From IMG/VR virus record IMGVR_UViG_3300023082_000008, positions 64,001-126,020 of that record: a stretch of 62,020 nucleotides of DNA, one strand, 5' to 3'. Of this stretch, positions 31,994 to 42,330 are shown piece by piece. The DNA is from a virus. The notes beneath the pieces are model-generated. The model did not search any database and was not told the origin of the DNA. It was given only the letters and a program-made list of their open reading frames with translations. Position numbers and translations under genes: made by a program. Positions within the stretch are counted from its first letter, which is position 1. The number at the start of each line of letters is the position of its first letter.

Positions 31994-34900
31994 CACGCAT
32001 TCTACTTCGCGATCTAGCACCCGGAACTAAGTATCAAATTCAACTTCGCAGCAAGTATGGAAACAATACTTCTGACTGGTCACCAGTTTATGACTTCACA
32101 ACTAATCTCGACGCGATTCTACCAACGCAGCCTACAAACATCATGTGGAACTCTGTTGGTCGTTCGTTCCTAGCAACTTGGGAGGCACCTACTGTCGATA
32201 CAACCGGAGGCGTCCTTTACAATCTAGGTGGGTACCGTGTTCGCATCAGTCACGTACCCTCCAACAAGAGCGTTACCTATGTCATCAATGACACTCGATT
32301 CGACTTCACGTATGAAATGAACGAGGCAGCCTTCGGAAAGGCTCGCTCTCCATTGAACTTTGAAGTACAGTCGCTCAGCGCGACTAATCCGCTAAACAAC
32401 TCTCAATTTACCTCTCCTGTAACTGGTCAAAACCCAATTCCAACTGCACCGGTGATGGACCCTGCACGTACAGCAATTGATATGGTTGAATTTTCGTGGT
32501 CAGCAGCACCGGACCTTGATCTTGTTGGGTACAATGTTTACGCTTCTCAGACCAATGGATTTTCTCCCGGACCCACCAACTTACGATCATTTGTAAACGG
32601 CTTACAGTACAACCTCGTAAGCCCAAGCACTGCTCCTTGGTATGTACACGTGCGTTCTGTTGATATTTTTGGTCAAGAATCAATTTCGTCTCAGGTTTCT
32701 GGAACAATTACGTCGAGTGCTAAGGATACGACTGCTCCAGCGAATGCAACTGCACTAGCAGCAACCACTGCATACGATACTACGCGCAATAGATCATACA
32801 TCACTACTACCTGGACCAAGTCAACTGATGACGGCGCGGGAGCAAGAGATGTCCAGCAGTACATCATTCGCTACAGTTCGAACGGTGGCACAAACTGGAA
32901 TTACCTATACGTTCCAAGCAACACCACTACAGCGCGTCTTGACGTTGATCCTGCTACGGCCTACACAATTCAGATTGCGACGCAGGATTATTCTGGAAAT
33001 ACCAGTGTTTTCTTGGCAACTTCCCCTACCTCAATTACTTCTGCGGCTGACACTACCGCTCCAAGCACTCCATCCGCGCCGGTAGCAACTGGTGGAGTCT
33101 TCCAAGTATTCGTAAACCAAGCAAACACCAAGGCAGCCGGTGGAGCGATGGAATCAGATGTTGACCACTATGACGTATACATGTCAACGACAAACAACTT
33201 TACAACCTACGACGCCACAACTCTTAAGGGATCAATTCAGGTTGGCACAGTAATCGGCGCGGTATTTACAATTCCCGCAGCAACGACAAACACCACATGG
33301 TACGTAAAGACTGTTGCTGTAGACAAGTCTAACCTCCGTTCACCAGCATCAGCACAGGCAACGGCAACGGTATCACTAATTAACTCAACGTCTATTGACA
33401 ACGCAATCAACCTTGCTATCAGCAACGCACAGACCACTGCAACAAATGCTGGCAACGCTGCGGCGGTAGCAATCAAGTCATACGTCAATGAGTATTCAGT
33501 AAACTCTTCTGAGACAGTGGCCCCAACGACAGGCTGGTCAACGTCGACGCCAACCCGCACACCGGGCTCATTTATTTGGTTCCGTACAACTGTTACCCTG
33601 AATAACAACACGACCTCTACGACCAACCCTGCACTTCTGACGGGTAACGCAGGCTCAACTGGTTCACAGGGTATTCCCGGAACTCCTGGCTCCAACGGCC
33701 AGAGTCTTTATACATGGCTCAAGTACGCAGATACTCCTACAACGGGAATGAGTGATGATCCAACTGGTAAAACATATATGGGTATTGCTTATAACAAGTC
33801 AACTGCTACAGAGTCAAGCACATACACTGATTATGAGTGGACCCTTATCAAGGGCGCTGACGGCACAGACGGTAAGGGAATCTCCAACACAGTTGTTACA
33901 TATCAGATAGCATCGTCTGGAACAGTAGCCCCAACTGGTACTTGGAATGCAGCCCCAACTGCTACAACTCCCGGCCAGTTCCTTTGGACACGTACAGTAA
34001 CCACATACACTGATGCTACCACGACCACGGCGTATGCAGTTTCTGCTCACGGTGCTACTGGTTCAACTGGTAATACAGGTGCTACGGGTACTGGTATTTC
34101 AGGTACTTCCGTTATGTACCAAGTAGGAAATAGTGGAACTACAGCCCCAACAGGCACATGGTCTGCTGCTCCTGTAGCGACAACCACAGGTCAGTTCCTC
34201 TGGACCCGCACGATTACTACATACACTGACGCGACCACCGCAACGGCATACTCTGTATCCGCACATGGTGGTACTGGTGCTGCCGGAAAGGGCATTTCTT
34301 CAACAGCAGTTACCTATCAAACCGCAACCAGCGGAACTGTCGCACCTACAGGAACGTGGTCAGCGAGTCCAACGGCTACGACCACGGGTCAATTCTTGTG
34401 GGTCCGCACCATTACGACTTACACGGATGCTTCAACCGTTACCGCATATGCTGTTTCAGCACACGGCGCGACAGGTAGTACAGGAAGCACGGGAGCAGCC
34501 GGTAGAGGCGTTAGCGGAACGACAGTAACTTACCAAGTAGGAAATAGTGGAACAGTAGAGCCTACTGGTACATGGTCAACTTCTCTTGTTGCTACGACAG
34601 CACCCGGACAGTTCTTGTGGACACGAACGATTACCACATACACGGATTCCCTCAACCCAACGACGGCATACGCTGTTTCGGCGCACGGTTCAACTGGCCC
34701 ACAGGGTAACCAAGGTATCCAGGGTCCTATTGGTCCAAATGGTCTACCAACCTACACATGGATCAAGTATGGTACTTCTGCAACTGGTGCTGGATTTGCC
34801 GATTTGCCAGATGGTAAGACATACATCGGTATTGCATACAACAAGACAACTCAGACTGAGTCTGAAACTCCATCCGATTACGAATGGTCATTGATCCAAG

Positions 34901-37900
34901 GACCACAGGGTGTGCCCGGAACACCAGCAGCGTCAATTAGTCTTACTTCAACGACACAGGTTCTCACCGCTCCTGCAACCGGTGGAGCAACGACTCCAGC
35001 CACTGCGGTAGTAACAGGAAACGCTGTCAATACAACAATCTCAGCATGGGAGTACAGCGTAGACGGTGGAGCATTCTCCGCAACCGTTCCTGCCGGTGCG
35101 TCTCGTACAGGTAATGTAGTTACCATCACTGGCGCTACAATGACTGCTAGAACAATTGCGGTACGAATGGCAGACGCCAACGGTATTGCAGATACACTCA
35201 CGGTCGCTGAGGTTTCCAACGGTGCTACAGGAGCAACTGGTAACACTGGTTCGACAGGTGCTGCCGGTGCAGACGCCTATACAGTAATTCTTACCAATGA
35301 GGCCCAGGTCTTTTTGGGATCAACTACATCTGCCAATGCAGGCTCAACTACTACATCTGTTATTGCTTACAAGGGTGCGGTACAGCAGACTGCGACTATT
35401 GGTACTATCACTGGTCAGGTAACAGGACTAACAACTGCTATCACAAACAATGGTACGAACAATGCTACGGTAACGGTTACTGTCACAACTGCATTGACTA
35501 CTTTGAGTGGGACTCTTACCATTCCTATCACAGTGGACGGAAAGTCATTCACAAAGACTTTCTCCTGGTCTGTTGGTCTTGCTGGCGCCCAGGGTACTAC
35601 AGGTAACACTGGTTCTACAGGCGTTAGCGTCACGGCAGTTACACCATTTTATGCACAGGTAACAACTGGGTCAGCCGCACCCGCCAGCCCTGGAACAGTA
35701 GCAGCCCCTCCCGCACCTTGGGTAGCGACAGAACCTACATATGTCGCCGGTACTGAACTCTACACAACAAATCGTATTACATTTAGTAATACAACTTACG
35801 CTTATACAGCAGTTGTTAAATCATCTTCATACGCAGCGGCGGTAGTGGCTCTTACTACTGCTAACGGTAAGAACAAGATTAATTACTCAACGTCAGCACC
35901 TACATCGTCATCAGTTGGCGCGGTAGGAGACTTTTGGATGGTTCGTGACGCTACTACGGGTGTTATCTCAGGACAGTATGAACTAAAGACTGTTGCTGGC
36001 TCTGTTTACACGTGGGCTTCACAAACTATTGGTAACGATGTAGTAGCCGCCGGTATTAATGCTGGTAAGATCACAGTGGGTGAAATGAGCGGTGACCGAA
36101 TCACTGCTAACACCCTTACCATTAATAAGACTACTGGACTACAGTCAACTCTGGATGCCGCACTAAACGCTAATCCTAATCTCTTTCCAAATTCATCCTT
36201 TGAAAAGGATGACGCGAGTGCATCGAATGTTGTTACAGTTACTTACCCAGCAACACCGCTCATTCACGGGACTCGCAGCATGCGCGTTACACGCTCTGCC
36301 ACGGGTGATGCTTACAAATTAAGCCCATACAATGTTCCTGGTGCCATTGTTGGTGGTAAGACTGTTACTATTTCATGGACCGCCAGAGGAACTGCCGGTA
36401 CTGTTACTGGAAATCAAAACACTATCCAACTACAGCGTGAAGGTGATGGAAACATTCCTGCTGTTAATACTGTAACTCCAGCAGCACTTACATCAAATGC
36501 TCAGCGTTTTTCATATACAACAACTATTCCTGCAAGCGCCTCCAACTATCGTCTAGTCTTTCGTACAGGAGCCAATGTAAATGATTACATTGAATATGAC
36601 GCGGTGCAAGTTGAGGTTGGAGATAAGGCAACCCCTTGGGGTCTAACGCCTACAGAAGCCGCAGAGAATGCTCAAAACGCCGCTATTCAATCTTTCTTCA
36701 TTAATTCAAATTCTACCTTCTCTGACTGGACTGGCTCTTGGCCCGAAGGTTCGGGGGTATGGGGTACAGGCGCTCCAATTAAGGAAACAGTTCTCGTCCG
36801 CACCCCACCAAATGCCGTTCGATTCACAAACTCTGTAGTTGGCGATCAATGGGGAATGACATATAATACTCCATTAAGCACCCTTCCTTACTCAGAATAT
36901 GTGGTAATGGAAGCAGATGTAATGCTTACGTCTGGAAACTTTAATGGGTCTGGACTTCTATTGGACTGGATGGGCGTTACTGGAAATCCACGCTCTTCCA
37001 TGCATTTTGCCACTTTAGAGCCTTCCCCGGCACTTAATAAGTGGTATAAGTTTACTCAGGTGTTTAAGCGACCAACAGCCACAGGAACATGGACTGGCTG
37101 GAACGGCTATGTCATGGGAAACTATTCTGGTCTTGCTGGAGGAAACTCGGCAAAGAGTATTATTTTTGATAAAGTTGGATTGCGTCCAGCGACACAAGAA
37201 GAAATTACAGCATTTAATGCTCCTGCCAACCTAGCCGCCGGTATGACCACAGCGTCAAACAACGCGGTAGCGAGCCTTAAGACACTTTGGGGTCACCCAC
37301 TAGATCAAACACGTATTGATGGTGGGGATATTTATACGCAAACAATCAAGGCCAACAGCCTTACTCTAGGTGACTTCACTAACTACATTGCTGATGCAGA
37401 CCTAACCGATTCGTCATTTTCAAACTGGTCAATTACAAATGGATTAACTCGAATTGCAGCAGCAGATATAAACAATCCTGCTTACATTCAATGGGTTACT
37501 GCTAGCGGTGGCAACGCTCATATTTACAATAACAATTACTTTGAGGTAAATCCAGGAGATAAGTTTTTCTTTAAGTGTGAAGTTTCTGCTCCTTCATCAA
37601 ATACAAATGCAGTAAATCTTTCGGGAGCCATGCATGCATACGGTCCTACAGGAGCGACCACTACATGGCCACAACTATCACCTGTTGCAGTTACCCCTGG
37701 ACAGGGTTGGACTAGTTACTCAGGAATTATTGAAATTCCAGCCGGTGTATCATCTAGAGCACAGTTTGATCCATTTGCACAATCTAATAGTGGAACAGTA
37801 GCCGGTCAGGTAATCCGTATGCGTAGAATGAGTCTACGTCGAATGAATGGCGCAGAACTAATTGTCGATGGTTCTATCACTGCTACCAAGGTTGGTACTA

Positions 37901-40860
37901 ATGAAATTATTACAAATCAGGCCAACATTAAGAACGGTACGATCACTACCGCTCACATCACCAATGCTACAATCGGTGAAGCACAGATCACTGGTGGAAT
38001 TAGCGCAAACAAGTTGACCGCCGGTACCGGTATCATCACTGACCTACAGGTAGGTAATGGTTCTAACAAGGGAAGTCTAAGGTCTGCTGATTACGTCGCC
38101 GGTACATCAGGATGGAAGATCGGTTATGATAATACTCTTCCAGCAGGGCAGAAGAACCTTCTTGAAATCAACGATGGTCTTATCAAGGCTCGCACACTAG
38201 AATTGCGTAATTCGCTCAACCTTATGCCTTCATCGTTTACAGATTTTGAAGGCCGCGCTTCATTCTATGATTCGTTGTTCCGATCTACAGACTGTGTTAT
38301 TACAGTTGGAGCGGGCGGTATGAATAGTACTCAAGCACTAATTATTAACCCTAATACGAGTACTGCGGGCTGGAAAGCGGGTCTCGCCACAGTAGATATT
38401 CCTTATAACATTGATGTTGAGTCAGGAAAGCAGTACATTATTTCTGGCTATCTAAGAAGTGCTTCTGCATGCACGGTAAAAATTGGTCTTGAATTTAACA
38501 CGCTAGAAACGGCGGCTTCGTCCGATCTCGCTATTACTACTACATACCAAAGATTTTCATTTTTGGCAACAGCAACAAGCACCGCTCAAAAGGCTGCTTT
38601 TATTATTGCAGGGACACAAGATGTAAACGTTTATGTAGATCGAGTAATGGTTGAGGAGCGCTTGGGAGCGTTAACGACTCCTTCCGTTTGGTCCCCACCA
38701 AGTTCTACGGTAATCGACGGAGGTCAGATTAAGACCAATAGCATTACTGCAAGTGAAGTGAACTCTAGCATCATTACCGCTGGCGATGTGTATTCAACAA
38801 CCGGATATATTGGAAAACTTACCTTTGATCAACTAGAAGGTGGAACAATTAAGGCCGCTGTTTCCATGGCAACAGAAGGCCGACTGAACGTTGGAAGCCG
38901 CATCACAATTGAAGAGCCAAAATCCAACGGTACAGGTGGTATTACCATTTGGGGAGACGATTCCCACACGATTGCTAAGGCACGTCTCCACCCAGACGGT
39001 AACTATCTTGATGGTATTTTGGTTGCTCAAGACATTACCGTTATTAAGGCCTTGCGCCTAACGGGTACTGGTTCTGCTATCGCATCAGAAGCACAAGTTA
39101 AACTAGAAAACGGTGTCTCTGATCCACCAGCACCCACCCTTACAGCAGGAACTATCATGTCCAACTGGCCTTATGTACCTGAAAACATGGAAGAAAGAGG
39201 GGTTACATGGGATTCTGTAACTGGACAGTGGTACCGTTTGCTATGGAGACTTGCTGATCGTGCGACGTTTATTCAGACAGTTTCTATGTCGGGTGTTGCT
39301 GGGTCTGTAATTCGTTTGGCAGAAACACCAGAACAGCCAGCAGTGCCAGGAAATCCCGGTTCTGGAGGGTTTGGAAGCGGCACATGGGATACACCAGCAG
39401 TACCTAAGCCGTACACTCTTGAGGCGGCAAACGGTATCGCAATTATTGGAGATTGGGTTTACACACACCAGCGTTTTGTATTCACTGGTGATGGGTCATA
39501 TCGTCGACAGTGGTACATTAACAAGCACATGAAGACCAATGGATCACTTGTTAGTTACATTGATTCTTGTGCTGTCGGCGCTGCAACCACGGACCACTAT
39601 CCTACCCTTGCTACTGATGGAGGCAACAATCTTTATTCTCTAGATTACATTGACCCCAACTATGTAAGAGTTAATAAGAGAAATCTGGACAACTTCTCTA
39701 TTTCTGCTGAGACTTGGATTTCAACAAGTACTTTGCCAGATTATCTTACTTCTGCGACGGTAACCACACAGGGAGCAACGACAAACGTGCTTTCTGTTCA
39801 AAATCATCAGGGACTCGTTACTCATTTTGATTTGACAAACCTAGGTTCTCAGTTGACTGCTATGCCACAATACGATTTCACCACGGACGCCAATTCATGG
39901 CTCGGTTACAAATATGGTACTGGTGCAGCATTCTATTCCTTTAAGGCCAATGATCGTAAGATGAGTCAGTACTCTAGTTATTACCCCACCAACTCAGAGA
40001 AATGGTGGGCACAGACAACTGACTACTCTGCTTCTGGTAGTACCAAGGCATCTCCTGAGTCGCTTGGCCTTTCCGTACCAGCCAGACGCTTTGTGACGGT
40101 TAAATTGGCACCACAGCCACCAGGAACCACTGGTTCTAGAGTTTACGTTGGTTATGGAGTTGTGTCTCCCGGAACTACAAAGAAGTTGCGCACCGAGGCA
40201 ATCGTTGATAGATCAATGACATTGACCAATCTCAAGGTAACAGGGTCAGATACGATGTCAACTTCCAACACCATGGGAGGAACCGCTCCAGCCAAACTAT
40301 GGGACGGATTTAATAACTCTTGGAATGGCAACGGTAATGGTACTTTGGGTTCTATTCAGTTCTCGGGAAGCGGTGCTAGTGCAACGGTAACCGATCCATT
40401 ACAACCAACGGACATTGCCAACAAAAGATATGTAGATTCTTCTACGAATGTTGTCAATCGAGTTACTACTGGTTTGTGGAATCGCAATGTTATTTATCCG
40501 AATAACACAAGTGACATGATGATGGGTCCATGGAACATAACGACGGCAGAAAAAAATGGGTCAACCAAGGCGCATATTGTCGCAGAGATTTCTTGTTATG
40601 CTGGTGGCAGCGGCGGTTCCCTACAAGACTGCGACCACAGATTGCAGGTTCAAATTAACGGGGGTGCTTGGACAGACATTTCGAGCAAGTACGTTACCAA
40701 CAACAACGTATACTGGTTGACTTTGGGCGGTGTTCTTAGCGGCTGGATTAATTACGCTGCTTCTGACACAGTATCAGTTAGATTGAAAACCAACGTTGCT
40801 GGTGGTGGATTCAACGTAGGTGTCGCAGGCGGTAACTTCATGGGAACATTCTTCAAGTAA
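31990..40860 (+). CDS. Giant tail fibre / receptor-binding protein with FN3, collagen-like and repeat modules
   Basis: 2,956 residues, the largest gene in the window. N-terminal fibronectin type III domains (residues 1 to about 490) begin with LLRDLAPGTKYQIQLRSKYG. Then come collagen-like Gly-X-Y stretches (GSTGSQGIPGTPGSNG, GPQGNQGIQGPIGPNG) and four tandem repeats of about 65-72 residues. Later regions repeat a carbohydrate-binding style unit (NPNLFPNSSFEKDD..) and a region near residue 2000 with repeated NGTITTAHITNATIGEAQ, like a fibre shaft. The C-terminus has a beta-rich head with GWINYAASDTVSVRLKTNV. Probably a trimeric fibre that recognises the host. Confidence 0.82.
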   Translation: MTRILLRDLAPGTKYQIQLRSKYGNNTSDWSPVYDFTTNLDAILPTQPTNIMWNSVGRSFLATWEAPTVDTTGGVLYNLGGYRVRISHVPSNKSVTYVINDTRFDFTYEMNEAAFGKARSPLNFEVQSLSATNPLNNSQFTSPVTGQNPIPTAPVMDPARTAIDMVEFSWSAAPDLDLVGYNVYASQTNGFSPGPTNLRSFVNGLQYNLVSPSTAPWYVHVRSVDIFGQESISSQVSGTITSSAKDTTAPANATALAATTAYDTTRNRSYITTTWTKSTDDGAGARDVQQYIIRYSSNGGTNWNYLYVPSNTTTARLDVDPATAYTIQIATQDYSGNTSVFLATSPTSITSAADTTAPSTPSAPVATGGVFQVFVNQANTKAAGGAMESDVDHYDVYMSTTNNFTTYDATTLKGSIQVGTVIGAVFTIPAATTNTTWYVKTVAVDKSNLRSPASAQATATVSLINSTSIDNAINLAISNAQTTATNAGNAAAVAIKSYVNEYSVNSSETVAPTTGWSTSTPTRTPGSFIWFRTTVTLNNNTTSTTNPALLTGNAGSTGSQGIPGTPGSNGQSLYTWLKYADTPTTGMSDDPTGKTYMGIAYNKSTATESSTYTDYEWTLIKGADGTDGKGISNTVVTYQIASSGTVAPTGTWNAAPTATTPGQFLWTRTVTTYTDATTTTAYAVSAHGATGSTGNTGATGTGISGTSVMYQVGNSGTTAPTGTWSAAPVATTTGQFLWTRTITTYTDATTATAYSVSAHGGTGAAGKGISSTAVTYQTATSGTVAPTGTWSASPTATTTGQFLWVRTITTYTDASTVTAYAVSAHGATGSTGSTGAAGRGVSGTTVTYQVGNSGTVEPTGTWSTSLVATTAPGQFLWTRTITTYTDSLNPTTAYAVSAHGSTGPQGNQGIQGPIGPNGLPTYTWIKYGTSATGAGFADLPDGKTYIGIAYNKTTQTESETPSDYEWSLIQGPQGVPGTPAASISLTSTTQVLTAPATGGATTPATAVVTGNAVNTTISAWEYSVDGGAFSATVPAGASRTGNVVTITGATMTARTIAVRMADANGIADTLTVAEVSNGATGATGNTGSTGAAGADAYTVILTNEAQVFLGSTTSANAGSTTTSVIAYKGAVQQTATIGTITGQVTGLTTAITNNGTNNATVTVTVTTALTTLSGTLTIPITVDGKSFTKTFSWSVGLAGAQGTTGNTGSTGVSVTAVTPFYAQVTTGSAAPASPGTVAAPPAPWVATEPTYVAGTELYTTNRITFSNTTYAYTAVVKSSSYAAAVVALTTANGKNKINYSTSAPTSSSVGAVGDFWMVRDATTGVISGQYELKTVAGSVYTWASQTIGNDVVAAGINAGKITVGEMSGDRITANTLTINKTTGLQSTLDAALNANPNLFPNSSFEKDDASASNVVTVTYPATPLIHGTRSMRVTRSATGDAYKLSPYNVPGAIVGGKTVTISWTARGTAGTVTGNQNTIQLQREGDGNIPAVNTVTPAALTSNAQRFSYTTTIPASASNYRLVFRTGANVNDYIEYDAVQVEVGDKATPWGLTPTEAAENAQNAAIQSFFINSNSTFSDWTGSWPEGSGVWGTGAPIKETVLVRTPPNAVRFTNSVVGDQWGMTYNTPLSTLPYSEYVVMEADVMLTSGNFNGSGLLLDWMGVTGNPRSSMHFATLEPSPALNKWYKFTQVFKRPTATGTWTGWNGYVMGNYSGLAGGNSAKSIIFDKVGLRPATQEEITAFNAPANLAAGMTTASNNAVASLKTLWGHPLDQTRIDGGDIYTQTIKANSLTLGDFTNYIADADLTDSSFSNWSITNGLTRIAAADINNPAYIQWVTASGGNAHIYNNNYFEVNPGDKFFFKCEVSAPSSNTNAVNLSGAMHAYGPTGATTTWPQLSPVAVTPGQGWTSYSGIIEIPAGVSSRAQFDPFAQSNSGTVAGQVIRMRRMSLRRMNGAELIVDGSITATKVGTNEIITNQANIKNGTITTAHITNATIGEAQITGGISANKLTAGTGIITDLQVGNGSNKGSLRSADYVAGTSGWKIGYDNTLPAGQKNLLEINDGLIKARTLELRNSLNLMPSSFTDFEGRASFYDSLFRSTDCVITVGAGGMNSTQALIINPNTSTAGWKAGLATVDIPYNIDVESGKQYIISGYLRSASACTVKIGLEFNTLETAASSDLAITTTYQRFSFLATATSTAQKAAFIIAGTQDVNVYVDRVMVEERLGALTTPSVWSPPSSTVIDGGQIKTNSITASEVNSSIITAGDVYSTTGYIGKLTFDQLEGGTIKAAVSMATEGRLNVGSRITIEEPKSNGTGGITIWGDDSHTIAKARLHPDGNYLDGILVAQDITVIKALRLTGTGSAIASEAQVKLENGVSDPPAPTLTAGTIMSNWPYVPENMEERGVTWDSVTGQWYRLLWRLADRATFIQTVSMSGVAGSVIRLAETPEQPAVPGNPGSGGFGSGTWDTPAVPKPYTLEAANGIAIIGDWVYTHQRFVFTGDGSYRRQWYINKHMKTNGSLVSYIDSCAVGAATTDHYPTLATDGGNNLYSLDYIDPNYVRVNKRNLDNFSISAETWISTSTLPDYLTSATVTTQGATTNVLSVQNHQGLVTHFDLTNLGSQLTAMPQYDFTTDANSWLGYKYGTGAAFYSFKANDRKMSQYSSYYPTNSEKWWAQTTDYSASGSTKASPESLGLSVPARRFVTVKLAPQPPGTTGSRVYVGYGVVSPGTTKKLRTEAIVDRSMTLTNLKVTGSDTMSTSNTMGGTAPAKLWDGFNNSWNGNGNGTLGSIQFSGSGASATVTDPLQPTDIANKRYVDSSTNVVNRVTTGLWNRNVIYPNNTSDMMMGPWNITTAEKNGSTKAHIVAEISCYAGGSGGSLQDCDHRLQVQINGGAWTDISSKYVTNNNVYWLTLGGVLSGWINYAASDTVSVRLKTNVAGGGFNVGVAGGNFMGTFFK
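33871..34700 (+). repeat. Four tandem coding repeats of about 200-217 bases in the tail fibre
   Basis: Units begin at about 33871, 34087, 34284 and 34501 with G-(K/T/R)-G-(I/V)-S and share the motifs T-Y-Q...S-G-T, P-T-G-T-W, G-Q-F-L-W-(T/V)-R-T, T-T-Y-T-D and A-V-S-A-H-G, each separated by a Gly-Thr-Gly hinge. A block around TYTW-(L/I)-KY flanks the array on both sides (33703-33855 and 34741-34900). Confidence 0.88.
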
Positions 40861-40873
40861 TTCGTTGTGAGCA

Positions 40874-40882
40874 TGGTATAAT
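40874..40882 (+). promoter_or_regulatory. Extended -10 promoter after the tail fibre
   Basis: TGG-TATAAT ends 5 bases before the ATG at 40888; perfect hexamer, leaderless spacing. Confidence 0.7.
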
Positions 40883-40887
40883 CAATT

Positions 40888-41136
40888 ATGGATAAAAATG
40901 AATTGAAAGTCGTAGCACTAAAAGAGTCAATTTCTGAAATTGTTGCTCAATACGAGGACCGTATCGCAACTCTCAGGGCAGACCTGACGATTCAGGGAAC
41001 AGAAATTACTCAACTTACAGATCAAGTGAATTCTCTGAACTCAGTTGTGAACGAATATCAGCAAAAGGAAAATGAGAAAAATGTTTCGAAAGAAGAAGTT
41101 TCAAGCAGTAAAACTTCCAACGATCCGTCAGCCTAA
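40888..41136 (+). CDS. Small coiled-coil protein, 82 aa
   Basis: 82 residues, almost entirely a predicted coiled coil (ALKESISEIVAQYEDRIATL, then QLTDQVNSLNSVVNEYQQKE) with a Ser/Lys-rich tail. Leaderless start. It overlaps the next gene by 65 bases. Could be a tail-end accessory or fibre chaperone. Not recognised. Confidence 0.68.
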   Translation: MDKNELKVVALKESISEIVAQYEDRIATLRADLTIQGTEITQLTDQVNSLNSVVNEYQQKENEKNVSKEEVSSSKTSNDPSA

Positions 41137-41500
41137 GGACATTACCGATCTTCCTACGGGCACTGTTATCGAAACAGTGAATGGCGATTACTTTTACATT
41201 AAAGGCAGCAAAAAATTTCGAATTATTTCTGATCGCATTCTGTTCTCATGGTCGTTTCCCAGAACTGTATACGTTACTCAAGCGTGTGCAGATCGCTACA
41301 AAACATTTGGTAGATTGGGTTTTCGAGAAGGCACCATTATTCGCGATATTACCACTTCTGCAATATACTTGATTAGTGAGAACAAAAAGCGTTTGGTCAC
41401 AACACCAGACGCTCTTGATAATTTAGGCGTCGCCACAGACGGGATAATGCTCGTCTCACCCGAAGAGGCCGGTATTCATGAAGGAGGAGAAGACATATAG
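41072..41500 (+). CDS. Hypothetical protein, 142 aa
   Basis: Basic N-terminus (MRKMFRKKKFQAVKLP) and a beta-rich body with GTVIETVNGDYFYIKGSKKFRI, then AIYLISENKKRLV; two short sequences with G-x-Y/I-F/L-Y pattern look like a duplicated beta hairpin. No family recognised. It lies between the tail fibre and holin regions. ATG at 41072 has AAAAGGAAA in front; the ATG at 41081 is an alternative. The stop overlaps the next gene by ATAG. Confidence 0.66.
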   Translation: MRKMFRKKKFQAVKLPTIRQPKDITDLPTGTVIETVNGDYFYIKGSKKFRIISDRILFSWSFPRTVYVTQACADRYKTFGRLGFREGTIIRDITTSAIYLISENKKRLVTTPDALDNLGVATDGIMLVSPEEAGIHEGGEDI

Positions 41501-41937
41501 CAAACTATATTAAAGTGACATGGAACAATGGAGAAACACTGTCTCGTGACTCACTGACTACCCTGTCCAACAACCAGGACTGGCTCAAGTCAAACATGGC
41601 CAAAACAAGATACATTGGAAGCCCAGGATTTCCACAAAGAGATGGAGCAAAAATTCTTGCGGGTATTTCTTATTTTCCCGGCACCTCGGGATCGTCACTG
41701 TTTTATATTCCCGTGAGTTTTGGTGACTATTTTAGCCCTGACTGTTACCCCGTGGTGACAACAGCGTTGCGCTCGGTTGGTGAAGACAGACTGTTCCACA
41801 GAATTTATGCGCTTGATGGTTCACACTGGATTACTTCCAGTGGTTTTATGATTGCTGGTTACGCTTACACTAACCCGGGCTGGGACAAAAACACTGTTGA
41901 CAACCTACACGTAGACTACATTGCCGTTGGATATTAA
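41497..41937 (+). CDS. Tail-end hypothetical protein, 146 aa, probable ATA start
   Basis: 146 residues starting M-A-N-Y-I-K-V-T-W if initiated at ATA. The GGAGGAG ribosome site (about 41484-41490) is 6 bases from ATA, and ATA overlaps the upstream TAG as ATAG, the usual coupled-overlap form. The later GTG at 41515 is about 24 bases away. The protein is beta-rich with GSPGFPQRDGAKILAGISYF and repeated G-Y/G-F turns, and may be a fibre or fibre-cap protein. The start codon is an inference from spacing and the matching M-A-N pattern. Confidence 0.66.
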   Translation: MANYIKVTWNNGETLSRDSLTTLSNNQDWLKSNMAKTRYIGSPGFPQRDGAKILAGISYFPGTSGSSLFYIPVSFGDYFSPDCYPVVTTALRSVGEDRLFHRIYALDGSHWITSSGFMIAGYAYTNPGWDKNTVDNLHVDYIAVGY

Positions 41938-41944
41938 ATCGTAG

Positions 41945-41950
41945 TATAAT
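41945..41950 (+). promoter_or_regulatory. -10 element for an HNH gene
   Basis: TATAAT ends 9 bases before the ATG at 41960; the longest gap among the near-leaderless promoters. Confidence 0.6.
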
Positions 41951-41959
41951 TGTCTTAGC

Positions 41960-42310
41960 ATGCCTAAGACAAAGATTGCAAAAGTTAAGACGGCCAAGGC
42001 CGTTAAAATGTATTCGGCAAAACGCAGAGCGATTTATCATGCGGGTGAACAGATTGACCCACTTGTTGTTTTTGAAAGAGACAACTGGTTGTGTGGAATT
42101 TGCGGTAACATAATTAACCGCCGCCTGCATCACCCCGCCTGGGCCTGTGCTACCATTGATCACGTGGTTCCGATTAGCAAGGCCCTGGAATTGGGCTGGC
42201 CGGTTAACATGATCCACACGTATGATAATGTGCAGGCAGCGCACCGTCGCTGCAACGAACTCAAGTCGAACACCATTGACGGGACCTTGGTCCCCGTGGT
42301 AGACTTGTAG
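41960..42310 (+). CDS. HNH endonuclease
   Basis: 116 residues. Basic N-terminus (PKTKIAKVKTAKAVKMYSAKR) and an HNH domain with zinc cysteines (WLCGICG), the IDHVVPISKA catalytic strand and AAHRRCNELKSNT. Catalytic motif order C-x2-C ... DH ... N as in McrA-like HNH nucleases. It stands between the tail module and the phosphoesterase, with its own promoter, and may be a homing cassette or a packaging nuclease. Confidence 0.85.
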   Translation: MPKTKIAKVKTAKAVKMYSAKRRAIYHAGEQIDPLVVFERDNWLCGICGNIINRRLHHPAWACATIDHVVPISKALELGWPVNMIHTYDNVQAAHRRCNELKSNTIDGTLVPVVDL

Positions 42311-42330
42311 TCGACAACCGGAAGGTATAC

